Shown here piece by piece: positions 32,086-40,655 of a stretch of DNA of 46,267 nt (the first letter of the stretch is position 1; every line of letters begins with the position of its first letter). The translations under genes and the position numbers were made by a program. Source of the stretch: Candidatus Bathyarchaeota archaeon (GTDB lineage Archaea > Thermoproteota > Bathyarchaeia > Bathyarchaeales > Bathyarchaeaceae); assembly GCA_030608565.1 (NCBI GenBank), contig JAUWDY010000011.1:1-46267 (forward strand), in the 5' to 3' direction. The notes below the pieces were generated by a model. That model did not search any database. It worked only from the letters and a program-made list of their open reading frames with translations, and had not been told where the DNA came from.

Positions 32086-33282
32086 TCAAGAGAGTTCCTG
32101 AATCGTCCAAAGAGCAGTATTGCTATTCCATATCAGTTTGTGTTCGTCGTCAATCAACACGTAAGATGAGGATTTTCGCATGTCTCTGATCATGTCCCAG
32201 TGAACAGGAGAATCATTCAGCTGCGATTTGTCCCCGTCACCTAGAACATGAAGCTTATAGGCGGAGCCGAAGGCCATGTGAACCGTTCCGCCGATCTTCT
32301 CGTCGAAGAGAATTTGTTTGGAAATACGTTGTATTCTGGGGTGAAGACCAAACGCAATCTCTCCTAGATGCTTGGCCCCCACATTCTTCGTGAAAAAGTT
32401 GTCCAGATAATCTTGGCCCACTCTTGCTTCCCACTCTACAACTTTACCTTTTTCGAATCTTAACTTGATTCCACTGACTTCTGGGCCACTTCTGTAATAC
32501 TGAGGCAGTTTAGGGAAGGTCACGACCCCTTCTACGGAGTCTTTTCGAGGGGCATTGAAAATCTCGTCTGAAGGAAAGTTTCGTTTTCCATCACTTTTTA
32601 TCCATCTGTGGCCTTTAACAGATATGAAGAGGTCTGTCTGATCTTCTTTGTCAACCAGTCTGAAAGTTTTGCATTCATCCAACACTTTTCTTTTCAGTTC
32701 ATCCTGCTTCTCTGAGACAGATTGCCAAGCCTTTGCCGGTTCATCATGATCCAGAAACATAGTTTTCCAAACGTAGTCTCTGTATTCGTCATAAGGCATG
32801 CCCATATCCTGTGCGTATGCTTCTGTTGGAAACAAAGTAAGGCACCACGAGATCACGAAGTTCCCTTCACTGTCAACCTCGGAAAGTACATCTTTGTAAG
32901 GTTTCACAGCGGCAGATCTCATCGAAATCCTTGATGGGTCAACGGTTGCCATCGATCGGGTATTTGACTCACTCCTTATGAAAAGCCGGGCTGCAATGTG
33001 ATCCACTCTCTTTAACGCGGCCAGAGGCTTTGAATTCAGCACGGCGTCAGAAGCTTTTGAATAAAACGTGTAACCGTGCCAAGAAGGAATCATATCGACA
33101 AAAACGTTTCCCCCCTTCTCTAAGACTATCTCAGTAACGAGCTTTGCTAATTCATCAGCTGGAGGTTCATAGGCTATGAGTAATCTTTTTTGACCATTTT
33201 TCCACGCCTTAGTAAAGTCAACTTCGCCTAAAGAATAGTTCACAAGGGTGTCTGCAAGCTTTTTCAAGTATGGATCTGTCAT
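32086..33282 (-). CDS. M29-family aminopeptidase (aminopeptidase T-like)
   Basis: This 398-residue metallopeptidase of the M29 family cleaves N-terminal residues from peptides. The N-terminal domain has LLIAYEPPADELAKLVTEIV. The catalytic domain carries the likely metal ligands: glutamates in HLGEIAFGLHPRI and FDEKIGGTVHMAFGSAY, histidine and tyrosine in the latter, and the HWD of SPVHWDMI. Length fits the family. It has no signal peptide and is cytoplasmic. It is a single gene; the 250-base gap before it (31829-32085) holds only a GTGCACATGCAT block and a possible small hairpin at 32007-32021. Confidence 0.88.
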   Translation of the reverse strand: MTDPYLKKLADTLVNYSLGEVDFTKAWKNGQKRLLIAYEPPADELAKLVTEIVLEKGGNVFVDMIPSWHGYTFYSKASDAVLNSKPLAALKRVDHIAARLFIRSESNTRSMATVDPSRISMRSAAVKPYKDVLSEVDSEGNFVISWCLTLFPTEAYAQDMGMPYDEYRDYVWKTMFLDHDEPAKAWQSVSEKQDELKRKVLDECKTFRLVDKEDQTDLFISVKGHRWIKSDGKRNFPSDEIFNAPRKDSVEGVVTFPKLPQYYRSGPEVSGIKLRFEKGKVVEWEARVGQDYLDNFFTKNVGAKHLGEIAFGLHPRIQRISKQILFDEKIGGTVHMAFGSAYKLHVLGDGDKSQLNDSPVHWDMIRDMRKSSSYVLIDDEHKLIWNSNTALWTIQELS

Positions 33283-33374
33283 GCAGTTCTCATCGTCTTT
33301 CGCACATTTTAAGCTTGTGTGCTGTTAGAAAGTAACTGAAAAGCTCTGTTGCATGTAGGCATCTTAATAACAAA

Positions 33375-36300
33375 CTAAGTATGGATCCGTTGGTTACGCA
33401 GTAGGGTCGCCATTTTGTCTATGGATCCATATTTCTCGTCACTGAGAACTATGAAATCTTCAAATTCACAGGTTTCCTTGGGTAACAACAGAACTCTGGA
33501 GATGACGAATAATTCCAGCATCGTCTTTCCTATGTCCAACGAAAGTATCGTCGATCTATCAGTGTTCCCAGCTATCACCCCTAATGATTGCTTCTTATTC
33601 CTATTGACCACAACAGCCCACCCTTTTTCTGGCTCAACGCTGGAAACTGCAAAGCCTTCAGCCCGCTTGAAATGGAAAATCTTGTCTCCTCTCGGAAAGA
33701 TCACATCGTTCTCTTGGAAGACTCCGCCAACGTTTGGCGAAATCCAGAGGCAATTGTTGAATTTGAAGCTTGCTGATGTGGGGTTTTCGAATCTACGCTT
33801 GACTTTGATGACATTACTGAAGGGTAGAGTTAGAAAAGCAACTGATCCCAGTATTCCTTTCAGTTCCTCCTGCATCTCCGTTTTGTAAGTGAATTGGACG
33901 CCCTTCCAGAGTCCCTCTTCAATAGGCTCTGCCCTGAAAGTCTCTTCATGTGTTTTTGACTTTTGGAAGTTAAATTCATCGTCCATATAGAATGCCCTTA
34001 TTCCGCCTGAATAGTTCTCCAAGAACACTTTTGTCTGTATGTTTGGGAAGCTTGTTCCCAGCTGGTTCAATATGGAGTCTTTTCCGAGGAAGTATAAGCA
34101 CCCTGCAAAATCAGCGCTGGCCTTGAATTGAAGTAGACCATTCGAAACCTTGAAGATGTTTTTGTTCTGTTCTTCCTTGGTAGTAACCTCTGTTGATGCT
34201 TGAGTTCGTTTGGAGAGAAGACAAAAGTGTAACGGAAAACGGATTTCCTGGTTTGGGGCTGAGAAGCTTAGTGTTCCACTGAACATCCCCAACTCAGCAT
34301 CGGATGGAGGGGTAATGGTTATATCTGTAGTGAAAGTTTTGTTTGCTGTAATTTTTTGGATCTCTATTTCTTTGGGCTGGATTTTCCATCCTTCAGGGGG
34401 GATTATGGTCAGCTTGCCTGTGGCTGGTTTGTTTCTTGTATTGACCACGGAGAGTTGAGTTTTCACTTTGCGGCTGTCGAACAATACAGTGTCAGCTACT
34501 TTCACGCCAAAGAGTGGTTTTACTCTGATTGAGGGCGCCTCTTTCGGAGAAAACCTCTTACCTACAAGCGATTCATATCTTCTTCTAATGGTCTGACAGT
34601 TTCCCTTTTCGATCACATAGTAGAAAGCTGAAGTGGAGACTGATTCTCCTGGCTTTGTTTCTCCCAGCTTATATTCTGGCAAAAAGTATGAACCTTCTCG
34701 GGCTCTGATTTTAAAGAGTTTGTCTTTTGACCATATCTGCCCAAAACAGTAGTTTTGAACCGAATCTTCAAAACATACCCACGACTCGGCATATCTTTTT
34801 GGGTCGGTTGGCAAATCTGATTCTGAAACGGGGAACCCTATTGTTTCATGTTCGAGGATTCCAACGTCTAGTGGAACGACCAATTTTGAGTACTCACTTC
34901 CTATGAAGGCCCTTCCAAAGATTCTGGCGTTCAGTTCGTATGCTACTTCAGGGTTAGTGTTGATGACTTTAATCTGGTCTTTTATCAACGACGTTCCAAA
35001 GTAGAAAGTCAACGTCCGTATCATTTTGACGCCGGGTTTGTCTTGGTGCATCCGGGAAAGAACTAGTTGAAGACCTTCAGGCCTTTCGACTAACTCATAG
35101 TCATGATCAACCGGTCTTATGAAACCGAAGGGAGGACCAACTCCGAATCCACCACGAGTCCATATCTTTTGAGGACCTGATTGAGTGTTTTTATAGATTA
35201 TTTCGAGCAGTGCTCCTCGGAGGCGCACTGACGCCATCACATCTTGGTTTTCAATAATTATCGCTTTTCCCCGTTTTGTCTCTCCAATGTAGGAGACCGT
35301 GCCACCTGGCGTCAAACATTTGACGTAAATGGTTTTGATTTTGGTCTCGATGTCTGAGTCTTTGATCATTCCTTTTGCGAAGAGTTTCAGAGGGATTACA
35401 GACGTTGTCTGATTTCTCGGTATCTCCACGTCGACTTTGAAGCCTGCGTGACTTTTTGATGGTATTTCCATTGGAACTGCGTGTTCTTTTAGAGAAAGTC
35501 TTTCTTGTTCGTCGATTAGACAGATTTTTCCGATAAAGGTGTCTTTTGAATTGTTGTATATGTTAAACTGGATTGTTCCTTTGGTTCCCGCACAGGTGGC
35601 TATAGATTCGGGCTGGGTTCTGAACTCAAGGGGAGCAAGAATGCGCATTCCTACTTCAAGAGGGACCAGTTCACCGTTGATGATGAGGTTTGCTTTAATG
35701 GTCTTCTGTTTTCGTTCAATGTCTGGAACTTCGACTTCTGGGCTAACCACAAATCGGCTTCTGAGTTTAAGAGATTCTCCCCTGTTGACGGTGAAAGATT
35801 GTTGAGGTTGTTTTGTGAAATTTAGGCCTTCGAAGCCGGATAAGAATACTGAGCCTTGAATGTTGTTCCCCGTGTTATTCTCGATGCTTATCACGAGGTT
35901 TTCTTCGATGCCCGCGATCACTTTGTGATCTTTCAGCCTTGCGACGACAGATAAGTGTTCATTGTTCATGGTGCGTTCAATTCCCATGATAGATCTGCCG
36001 TATCTGTCGATCCATACCTTCAGGTTGTCTCCGTCTTTGGAAAATTCGTACGGGAATACATCCATCTCTTCGAGTTTGATCTCGTCGGGAACAAGTTCCA
36101 GCTTGCGTTTCTGGGTTGAATACCAATCGTACTTGCTTAGAAACTGCTTTGCCAGAGGGAAGTTTCTGATTCCTGGAATGTAATCCTGCATTCGAACACT
36201 GGTTTCGGGTATCCAGAACATTCCAGATTTCTTGTACAACGGCACAGCCCTAAGGTTTCCCGCCCAAGTGTCGAGGTCAACCCGTCTAAGGTTGTTTTGA

Positions 36301-36650
36301 GTTGCTATTCGCAGCGCCCTAAGGATTAGAGCCTTTCCATGCCCCTTTCCAAGATAGCCCGGGTGAGCACCGAAAACCCCTATGTAGGCAGCTTCGGGGT
36401 CTTCATAGTGGGGATGAAGAGTGCAGATCCCAGTAAATTTACCCTCATGAGTCGAGATTAAAACAGAAATGTGTTTGACAGAGACGGGAAAGGAATCAAG
36501 CACCCTCTCAGCTGTGTATGGGACGCCGCCTGTGAATCCTCCAGGCCACAGTCCCTCTTTATCGAACGAATTGAAGAGATCGGCGAGTTTGGAAGCGTCT
36601 TCTCTCTTAAACTCGATTATCGTAGGCTTAAGGCTTTGCGCGTTGTTCAT
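33375..36650 (-). CDS. GNAT acetyltransferase fused to long beta-sandwich (NEW3-like) region
   Basis: This is a 1091-residue protein. Residues 10-150 are a complete GNAT fold with the acetyl-CoA loop HPGYLGKGHGKALI (about 96-109) and LYKKSGM at the end. The remaining 900 residues are mostly beta. Immunoglobulin-like segments run to about residue 430. A long middle part resembles carbohydrate-recognition/mutarotase sandwiches (RGGFGVGPPFGFIRPVDHDY). A NEW3-like domain (LTIIPPEGWKIQPKEIEIQK) comes next, then a C-terminal sandwich. No signal peptide or membrane helix is visible. The substrate is unknown; modification of a glycan or sugar-linked amine is conjecture. Confidence 0.8.
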   Translation of the reverse strand: MNNAQSLKPTIIEFKREDASKLADLFNSFDKEGLWPGGFTGGVPYTAERVLDSFPVSVKHISVLISTHEGKFTGICTLHPHYEDPEAAYIGVFGAHPGYLGKGHGKALILRALRIATQNNLRRVDLDTWAGNLRAVPLYKKSGMFWIPETSVRMQDYIPGIRNFPLAKQFLSKYDWYSTQKRKLELVPDEIKLEEMDVFPYEFSKDGDNLKVWIDRYGRSIMGIERTMNNEHLSVVARLKDHKVIAGIEENLVISIENNTGNNIQGSVFLSGFEGLNFTKQPQQSFTVNRGESLKLRSRFVVSPEVEVPDIERKQKTIKANLIINGELVPLEVGMRILAPLEFRTQPESIATCAGTKGTIQFNIYNNSKDTFIGKICLIDEQERLSLKEHAVPMEIPSKSHAGFKVDVEIPRNQTTSVIPLKLFAKGMIKDSDIETKIKTIYVKCLTPGGTVSYIGETKRGKAIIIENQDVMASVRLRGALLEIIYKNTQSGPQKIWTRGGFGVGPPFGFIRPVDHDYELVERPEGLQLVLSRMHQDKPGVKMIRTLTFYFGTSLIKDQIKVINTNPEVAYELNARIFGRAFIGSEYSKLVVPLDVGILEHETIGFPVSESDLPTDPKRYAESWVCFEDSVQNYCFGQIWSKDKLFKIRAREGSYFLPEYKLGETKPGESVSTSAFYYVIEKGNCQTIRRRYESLVGKRFSPKEAPSIRVKPLFGVKVADTVLFDSRKVKTQLSVVNTRNKPATGKLTIIPPEGWKIQPKEIEIQKITANKTFTTDITITPPSDAELGMFSGTLSFSAPNQEIRFPLHFCLLSKRTQASTEVTTKEEQNKNIFKVSNGLLQFKASADFAGCLYFLGKDSILNQLGTSFPNIQTKVFLENYSGGIRAFYMDDEFNFQKSKTHEETFRAEPIEEGLWKGVQFTYKTEMQEELKGILGSVAFLTLPFSNVIKVKRRFENPTSASFKFNNCLWISPNVGGVFQENDVIFPRGDKIFHFKRAEGFAVSSVEPEKGWAVVVNRNKKQSLGVIAGNTDRSTILSLDIGKTMLELFVISRVLLLPKETCEFEDFIVLSDEKYGSIDKMATLLRNQRIHT

Positions 36651-36719
36651 TCAATATGCTCTCCTAGCTTTATGGCACAATGAAATATTGAAGCTTCTGT
36701 CAGTAGACCCTAACGAGGT

Positions 36720-36827
36720 TTAAAACCTTTCGATGTGAGATGGGCTGGTGTGCTGGGCGTAACCCGTCATTATCCTTAGTAATTTAGTTTGTTTTTTGTG
36801 TTTATTGTTAGAAATAGGTGGTGTCAT
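36720..36827 (-). CDS. possible 35-residue peptide coupled to the preceding mini-gene
   Basis: The ATG overlaps the stop of the 32-residue gene as ATGA, and the frame runs to TAA at 36720-36722. The product begins MTPPISNNKHKKQTKLLRIM and is basic. Most of it lies in dispersed repeat copy A1; the corresponding stretch of copy A2 near 44.7 kb also reads MTPPISKNK in one frame. Coding status is uncertain. Confidence 0.25.
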   Translation of the reverse strand: MTPPISNNKHKKQTKLLRIMTGYAQHTSPSHIERF

Positions 36828-36834
36828 TTTGTTT
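36743..36834. repeat. dispersed repeat A, copy 1
   Basis: About 92 bases that start GGCTGGTGTGCTGG and end AAATAGGTGGTGTCATTTTG. They match copy 2 at 44697-44790 with a few substitutions and small indels. The two copies lie in the same orientation about 8 kb apart. Confidence 0.85.
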
Positions 36835-36922
36835 CTGCCCCTTTCTTTTTTGCTCTCTGTCTGCGTTTTTCTTCTCGCCAAAATTTACGGAGTTCTTCGC
36901 CGTGTTTAAATTGCTTGGTCAT
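36824..36922 (-). CDS. small basic 32-residue protein behind a palindromic operator
   Basis: The ATG-TGA frame encodes MTKQFKHGEELRKFWREEKR followed by a basic tail (QRAKKKGAETK). It has a recognisable upstream layout: GGAG 11 bases before the ATG, a TATTATAAT-type box at about 36940-36948, and two spaced palindromes just beyond. It ends in an ATGA overlap with another small frame. No family is recognised. A peptide this basic may bind DNA or RNA. Confidence 0.5.
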   Translation of the reverse strand: MTKQFKHGEELRKFWREEKRRQRAKKKGAETK

Positions 36923-36950
36923 TTTCTGTTTAACTCCGTTATTATAATGT

Positions 36951-36987
36951 ATTTGTCCTAGGACAAATAAGGGTTGTCCTTGGACAG
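36951..36987. promoter_or_regulatory. double palindromic operator
   Basis: ATTTGTCCTAGGACAAAT (36951-36968) is a perfect 18-bp palindrome. A second, imperfect copy with core TGTCCTTGGACA lies at about 36975-36986. Their centres are 21 bp apart, two helical turns. They sit directly upstream of the TATA-like box of the 32-residue gene, where a dimeric repressor bound in tandem would block TFB/TBP. Confidence 0.65.
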
Positions 36988-37006
36988 CATGCATGCTCGC
37001 GCAATT

Positions 37007-37522
37007 TCAAATAAAATATTCCTTTGAGAATGCGTACAGATAACGGGAAATATTGTACGCTTTATATTCTTTTATTTTTTGCATGCCGATTTTTTCAGAT
37101 ACACGTTGTGATGCTTTATTGTTCTTGCGTATAAAACTGCATATAGATTTTGAATCAATGCTTAATTCTTCTATAGCATAATCTTTTACGGCTTTTGCGG
37201 CTTCTGTGGCATAACCTTGATTCCAATATTTACTCAAAAAATCATATCCAATCTCAACACAAGGTTTCCCTTCAAATTCAGTATGTTCTAAACCACAATC
37301 ACCAATTAGTTCTTGATTGGATTTTAGAATCACTGAAAACAATCCATATCCATATTTATTTTGGTGGTCTAAATTTCGATCTACCCATTTTTTCATTTGT
37401 TCTCGACTAAATGATTGTAAATTAAAAGATTTCATTACATTCTCATCAGTGAAAATCTTTAGCATATCATCAATGTCATTTTCATTCATCAATCTTAAAA
37501 TTAATCTATTTGTCTCAATCAT
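37007..37522 (-). CDS. RimJ/RimL-type GNAT acetyltransferase
   Basis: This 171-residue protein starts MIETNRLILRLMNENDIDDM, the standard opening of RimJ/RimL N-acetyltransferases. It continues with ELIGDCGLEHTEFEGKPCVEIGYDF, the acetyl-CoA segment YWNQGYATEAAKAVKDYAIE, and NKASQRVSEKIGMQ. ATG at 37522 has GGGAGG about ten bases upstream; an upstream ATG at 37564 would add 14 unlike residues. The low-GC, AT-rich codon use differs from the housekeeping genes and suggests transfer. A GCATGCATGC block lies five bases after its stop. Confidence 0.88.
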   Translation of the reverse strand: MIETNRLILRLMNENDIDDMLKIFTDENVMKSFNLQSFSREQMKKWVDRNLDHQNKYGYGLFSVILKSNQELIGDCGLEHTEFEGKPCVEIGYDFLSKYWNQGYATEAAKAVKDYAIEELSIDSKSICSFIRKNNKASQRVSEKIGMQKIKEYKAYNISRYLYAFSKEYFI

Positions 37523-37564
37523 TATTCCAAAAACCTCCCTCTCGAATCCACCATGTCCTTCCAT

Positions 37565-37951
37565 TTCTCAATCCAACCATGCATGCATTTTTGTTTTTAG
37601 CCTTTCTTGTTTTTTGGCGTTGTTTGTTTTTAGGTGTCGCTCATTTCGGTTGTTTTGGGTTTGCTTGTTTTAGTTCGATTTATTGCATGCATTCGCCTTT
37701 TTTGCATTGATGTCATTTATTCGTTAAGAAATTCCTGATGCATGCATGTCTTCCCCGTTCTGGGGTTTTCCGTGAGTCATCTAATAGCTTTTGCCAAGTT
37801 CTAGAGGTTTCTTTCTCAAATCTTTAGTACAAGTTGAGATGTTGTGAATGGATTATGCTTTTTCTTCTAGTGTTCTAGAGAATAGTTGCAGAATCCTTTA
37901 AAGTTGGAATCGCCTAATAGTTATTTGCAATTCATATAAGGTGAGAAAGGA
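37565..37951. other. gene-free stretch with palindromic blocks
   Basis: No supportable gene. It contains three GCATGCAT-type blocks (37577-37590, 37683-37692, 37737-37750). A T-rich segment at about 37650-37680 matches 45233-45260 (TTTGCTTGTT followed by TAGT). The promoter region of the next gene is near 37900-37940. Confidence 0.6.
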
Positions 37952-38467
37952 ATGAGGAAGAAGACCTTAAACTCGATATTCATAGTTGCCTTAATTTCTA
38001 TATTTACATTCTCAGGAGTGATAATAACAACAGAAGCTGCTCGTCCACAAATTCCCTTTTACATTGTATGCGAAATTGACATGGGTTCCGTAGTTATAGA
38101 TGACAAGTCAATGGGTGATATGCTGTTCTACACGATAGCCTATACTTGTAACATTATGGATAGCGACTTAGGTGCATATACCGACGGTCACGAAGTAATA
38201 GGAGGAAATCTGACTCTTGACTCTATAGTGACAGGCAACCGTAAGAGCGGGGACGCTCGTTCTACATCAGTGCTAAGGATTATATCAGCTGATGGCACCC
38301 TGCTTGAAAAGGGAAGAATGATAGCAACATATGAAAACTATTGGATCCCAAGTGAAATAGTGACGAAGCTCACGTTCTTTGGAAATGGTTATGTTATGTT
38401 TAGGGGAACAGGGGAAGGAGTTGGCGCTTCGACCACCATGATTCTGGAAGGGTATCATTTTGGTTGA
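37952..38467 (+). CDS. secreted protein of unknown function
   Basis: This 171-residue protein has a clear signal peptide: MRKKTLNS, then the hydrophobic core IFIVALISIFTFSGVIITT and a likely cut after TEA or AA. The mature part is beta-rich (IVCEIDMGSVVIDDKSMGD, GGNLTLDSIVTG, MIATYENYWIPSEIVTKL). It ends FRGTGEGVGASTTMILEGYH, which resembles the end of an extracellular beta-sandwich. GGTGAG lies close upstream of the ATG. No family is recognised. Confidence 0.75.
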   Translation: MRKKTLNSIFIVALISIFTFSGVIITTEAARPQIPFYIVCEIDMGSVVIDDKSMGDMLFYTIAYTCNIMDSDLGAYTDGHEVIGGNLTLDSIVTGNRKSGDARSTSVLRIISADGTLLEKGRMIATYENYWIPSEIVTKLTFFGNGYVMFRGTGEGVGASTTMILEGYHFG

Positions 38468-38650
38468 GATTGATGGTGAAAGGGGCTAGCCTCTGCGCAT
38501 GCATGCACGTCTGTCATTGAGTTTTTTTCTATTGTTGGAAAAAATAGCTTCTGTCATTTAATGGTTAAAGGGTTCTAGGGAGATTTAATCATCTCCTTAT
38601 GGATGCTGGATTTCAATGGTTTTCTTTAGAAACTTTCATTTTTGTTGCTT

Positions 38651-38713
38651 TTCGTCTTTTCAAGAGGACAGTTCTTGTGAGGAGCGTTTTTTGAAGGAAC
38701 ATCTTTTTGTGTT
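38651..38713. repeat. dispersed repeat B, copy 1
   Basis: About 60 bases starting TTCGTCTTTTCAAGAGGACA, nearly identical to copy 2 at 45521-45584 (one substitution in the first 50 positions). GTTCTT and AAGGAAC inside it can pair. On the minus strand both copies read the peptide FLQKTLL-x-RTVLLKRR after an ATG. Confidence 0.85.
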
Positions 38714-38716
38714 TAT

Positions 38717-38753
38717 TGCGAATGGGAGCGGAGCGACATGAGCAATGGTTTAG
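38717..38753. repeat. GAGCGAAGCGA-type short repeat, copy 1
   Basis: TGCGAATGGGAGCGGAGCGA followed by CATGAGCAATGGTTTAG. Related copies are at 40321-40355 (GAGCGAAGCGATGTGAGC then ATAGTTTAG) and 43742-43771 (GAGCGAAGCGATTGAGCG). All are intergenic and on the same strand. Confidence 0.6.
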
Positions 38754-38829
38754 AACTATCGATGCATGCATGTTTGGGGGTTAAGTTTTAATCCCACACA
38801 CATTAAATTTGTCTGTCGAAGAGTCAGCC

Positions 38830-39036
38830 ATGAAGAATTCTGAATGCACAATTTACATCATGTCAAAACATAGATGGATACAGAAGTTTCGAAAAGAAAA
38901 GGATGGATGGACTCTAACTACTTCAAAGGGTACAGTACGCTCTTGTAGTGCAGAACAAACACTTTCTCATATCCTTCCACTTCTAGCAGAAAAAGAGGGA
39001 CATTTCACCGTCAGAGTCGAATCAGACAATAAATAA
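38830..39036 (+). CDS. small protein of unknown function
   Basis: This 68-residue protein starts MKNSECTIYIMSKHRWIQKF, then has a turn-rich centre (KEKDGWTLTTSKGTVRSCSA) and a final strand-like segment (HFTVRVESDN). It could be a small alpha/beta fold. ATG at 38830 is chosen over an upstream TTG at 38809. The direct repeat CCCACACACAT flanks it on both sides (about 38793 and 39044). No family is recognised. Confidence 0.5.
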   Translation: MKNSECTIYIMSKHRWIQKFRKEKDGWTLTTSKGTVRSCSAEQTLSHILPLLAEKEGHFTVRVESDNK

Positions 39037-39268
39037 AAATTCAACCCCACACACATCATTGATGGTTGATGTGCGCGCAGTAGATAATAACTAGAAGGTT
39101 GCATGCAGGAGCAAACCTAGCACCCTTCACCTCCGCTCTTCGCTTTGGGTGTTCGAATTAGAATCTGGTGAAACCAAGGATTTTGCGCGTGCATAGAATA
39201 ATCTATAAGTGTAGCGTTTGAGAAGGCTGTTTTACCCTGCATCCTCTAGCCAACTGAAGGCATAACAT

Positions 39269-40237
39269 ATGAAGGAAGAAGTTGTAAGTTTTCGAAGCAT
39301 ACTTGAAGCTCGTAGAAAAATAAGAAACCTCGTTACCAAAACTCCAACCTACCTGTCTAATGTTTTCAGTCAGAGGACAGGCGCAGAAGTTTACTTAAAG
39401 CTTGAATGTTTTCAGCCGGTGGGAGTTTTCAAGATAAGAGGTGCCGTCAACAAGATATGTAGTCTCTCCCCAGCAGAACTAAAGAGAGGCTTGGTTACTG
39501 CCTCCTCCGGAAACCATGGATTAGCCGTGGCCTACGCAGCTAAGATTTATGGAGCTAAAGCCGTGGTTGTTGTGCCCGAAAACGCTGTGAAGGAAAAAGT
39601 TGAAGCTCTAGAAAGTTATGGGGTTGATATCGTAAAATATGGAAAGGACTACGATGAAGCGTACTCTAAGGCTCTTGAGATACAAAAGGAAGCTGGAACA
39701 ACCTTTGTGCATCCCTTTGAAGACCCTTTCGTAGTCGCGGGACAGGGAACCGTTGGTTTAGAATTGCTCGAAGATGTCCCAGATTTAAACGCTATAATCG
39801 TTCCTGTAGGCGGTGGCGGTCTCATATCCGGAATATCTATCGCTGCGAAAACGTTGAACCCAAAATTAAGGATAGTGGGGGTTCAATCCGAGGGAGCTCC
39901 AGCTGTCTACCGATCTTGGAGGACTGGAAAAATCGTAGAAGTAGATTCTGTTAACACGGTTGCAGACGGTTTAGCTGCTAGGAAACCACTTGACCTAACC
40001 TTTGGAATAATCAAGAGATACGTGGATACCTTCCTGTTGGTAAGCGAAGAGGAAATCGGTGAAGCCGTGTTGGCACTTCTACATAACGCTCACATACTGG
40101 CTGAACCTTCAGGAGCAGCCTCTCTAGCAGCTCTCCTATTCAAATACCATCCAAAACCTAAAGAGAAAGTCGCAGTGATCATCAGCGGAGCAAACATATC
40201 AATAGACTATCTAGCCTCCTTGCTTAAACAAACGTAA
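39269..40237 (+). CDS. ilvA: threonine/serine dehydratase (PLP-dependent)
   Basis: This 322-residue fold-type II PLP enzyme has the lysine that binds PLP in FQPVGVFKIRGAVNKI, the substrate loop TASSGNHGLAVAYAA and the phosphate-binding glycine loop VPVGGGGLISGISIAAK. The C-terminal LAEPSGAASLAALL is the usual cofactor-ring contact. It lacks the ACT regulatory domain of biosynthetic enzymes, so it could be catabolic threonine dehydratase or serine racemase/dehydratase. It converts threonine to 2-oxobutanoate and ammonia. It is a single gene in the accessory region with normal length. Confidence 0.92.
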   Translation: MKEEVVSFRSILEARRKIRNLVTKTPTYLSNVFSQRTGAEVYLKLECFQPVGVFKIRGAVNKICSLSPAELKRGLVTASSGNHGLAVAYAAKIYGAKAVVVVPENAVKEKVEALESYGVDIVKYGKDYDEAYSKALEIQKEAGTTFVHPFEDPFVVAGQGTVGLELLEDVPDLNAIIVPVGGGGLISGISIAAKTLNPKLRIVGVQSEGAPAVYRSWRTGKIVEVDSVNTVADGLAARKPLDLTFGIIKRYVDTFLLVSEEEIGEAVLALLHNAHILAEPSGAASLAALLFKYHPKPKEKVAVIISGANISIDYLASLLKQT

Positions 40238-40320
40238 AATCTACACAGGTATTGAAGCGCGCGCATCTTGAAGATTGGATTTCTGGAAAATTTACTCATG
40301 AATGAGTTGTGCTGTTTGAA

Positions 40321-40355
40321 TGCGAACAGAGCGAAGCGATGTGAGCATAGTTTAG
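40321..40355. repeat. GAGCGAAGCGA-type short repeat, copy 2
   Basis: Same family as 38717-38753 and 43742-43771; it lies between ilvA and the next minus-strand gene. Confidence 0.6.
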
Positions 40356-40403
40356 GAAGATTGACTGACAAAAAAAGGGAAAGTTGAGAGTCGGCTTTTA
40401 GTC

Positions 40404-40592
40404 TTACTCGCTCTTTTCCACAATTAAAAGGAAGTTCACCTTGGCACCCATTCCCCCAGGGGTAAACTTGGGATTAACGCTTGGGATGATTGCCACAACT
40501 TCACCTTCTAAATTATTCAAGAATTGTTCTAACTTACTCTGGTCTTTCGTCATGTCAATGTCGAATCTATGGACTCTGTATCTCACTTTCAT
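40404..40592 (-). CDS. small protein of unknown function
   Basis: This 62-residue protein has an opening strand (MKVRYRVHRFDIDM), a helix (KDQSKLEQFLNNLEGE), then VVAIIPSVNPKF, a glycine loop (TPGGMGAKV) and a last strand NFLLIVEKSE. The layout suggests a compact beta-alpha-beta-beta fold. GGAGGAGAAAG precedes the ATG, a strong ribosome-binding site, so it is very probably expressed. No family is assigned. Confidence 0.65.
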   Translation of the reverse strand: MKVRYRVHRFDIDMTKDQSKLEQFLNNLEGEVVAIIPSVNPKFTPGGMGAKVNFLLIVEKSE

Positions 40593-40623
40593 TCTTTCTC
40601 CTCCTGTAGCACTTTAGCATAAG

Positions 40624-40637
40624 CCATGCATGCATGG
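40624..40637. repeat. 14-bp palindrome, copy 1
   Basis: CCATGCATGCATGG is a perfect palindrome that occurs again, identical, at 45621-45634. It lies 19 bases after the stop of the minus-strand gene at 40656. Confidence 0.8.
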
Positions 40638-40655
40638 TTACTCCATCAACCCTTT

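Noticed and set aside
31885-32169. 94-codon plus-strand frame with GGAGG before an ATG near 32021
   Set aside because: It runs into the antisense of the M29 peptidase, has an unlikely composition and no recognisable fold.
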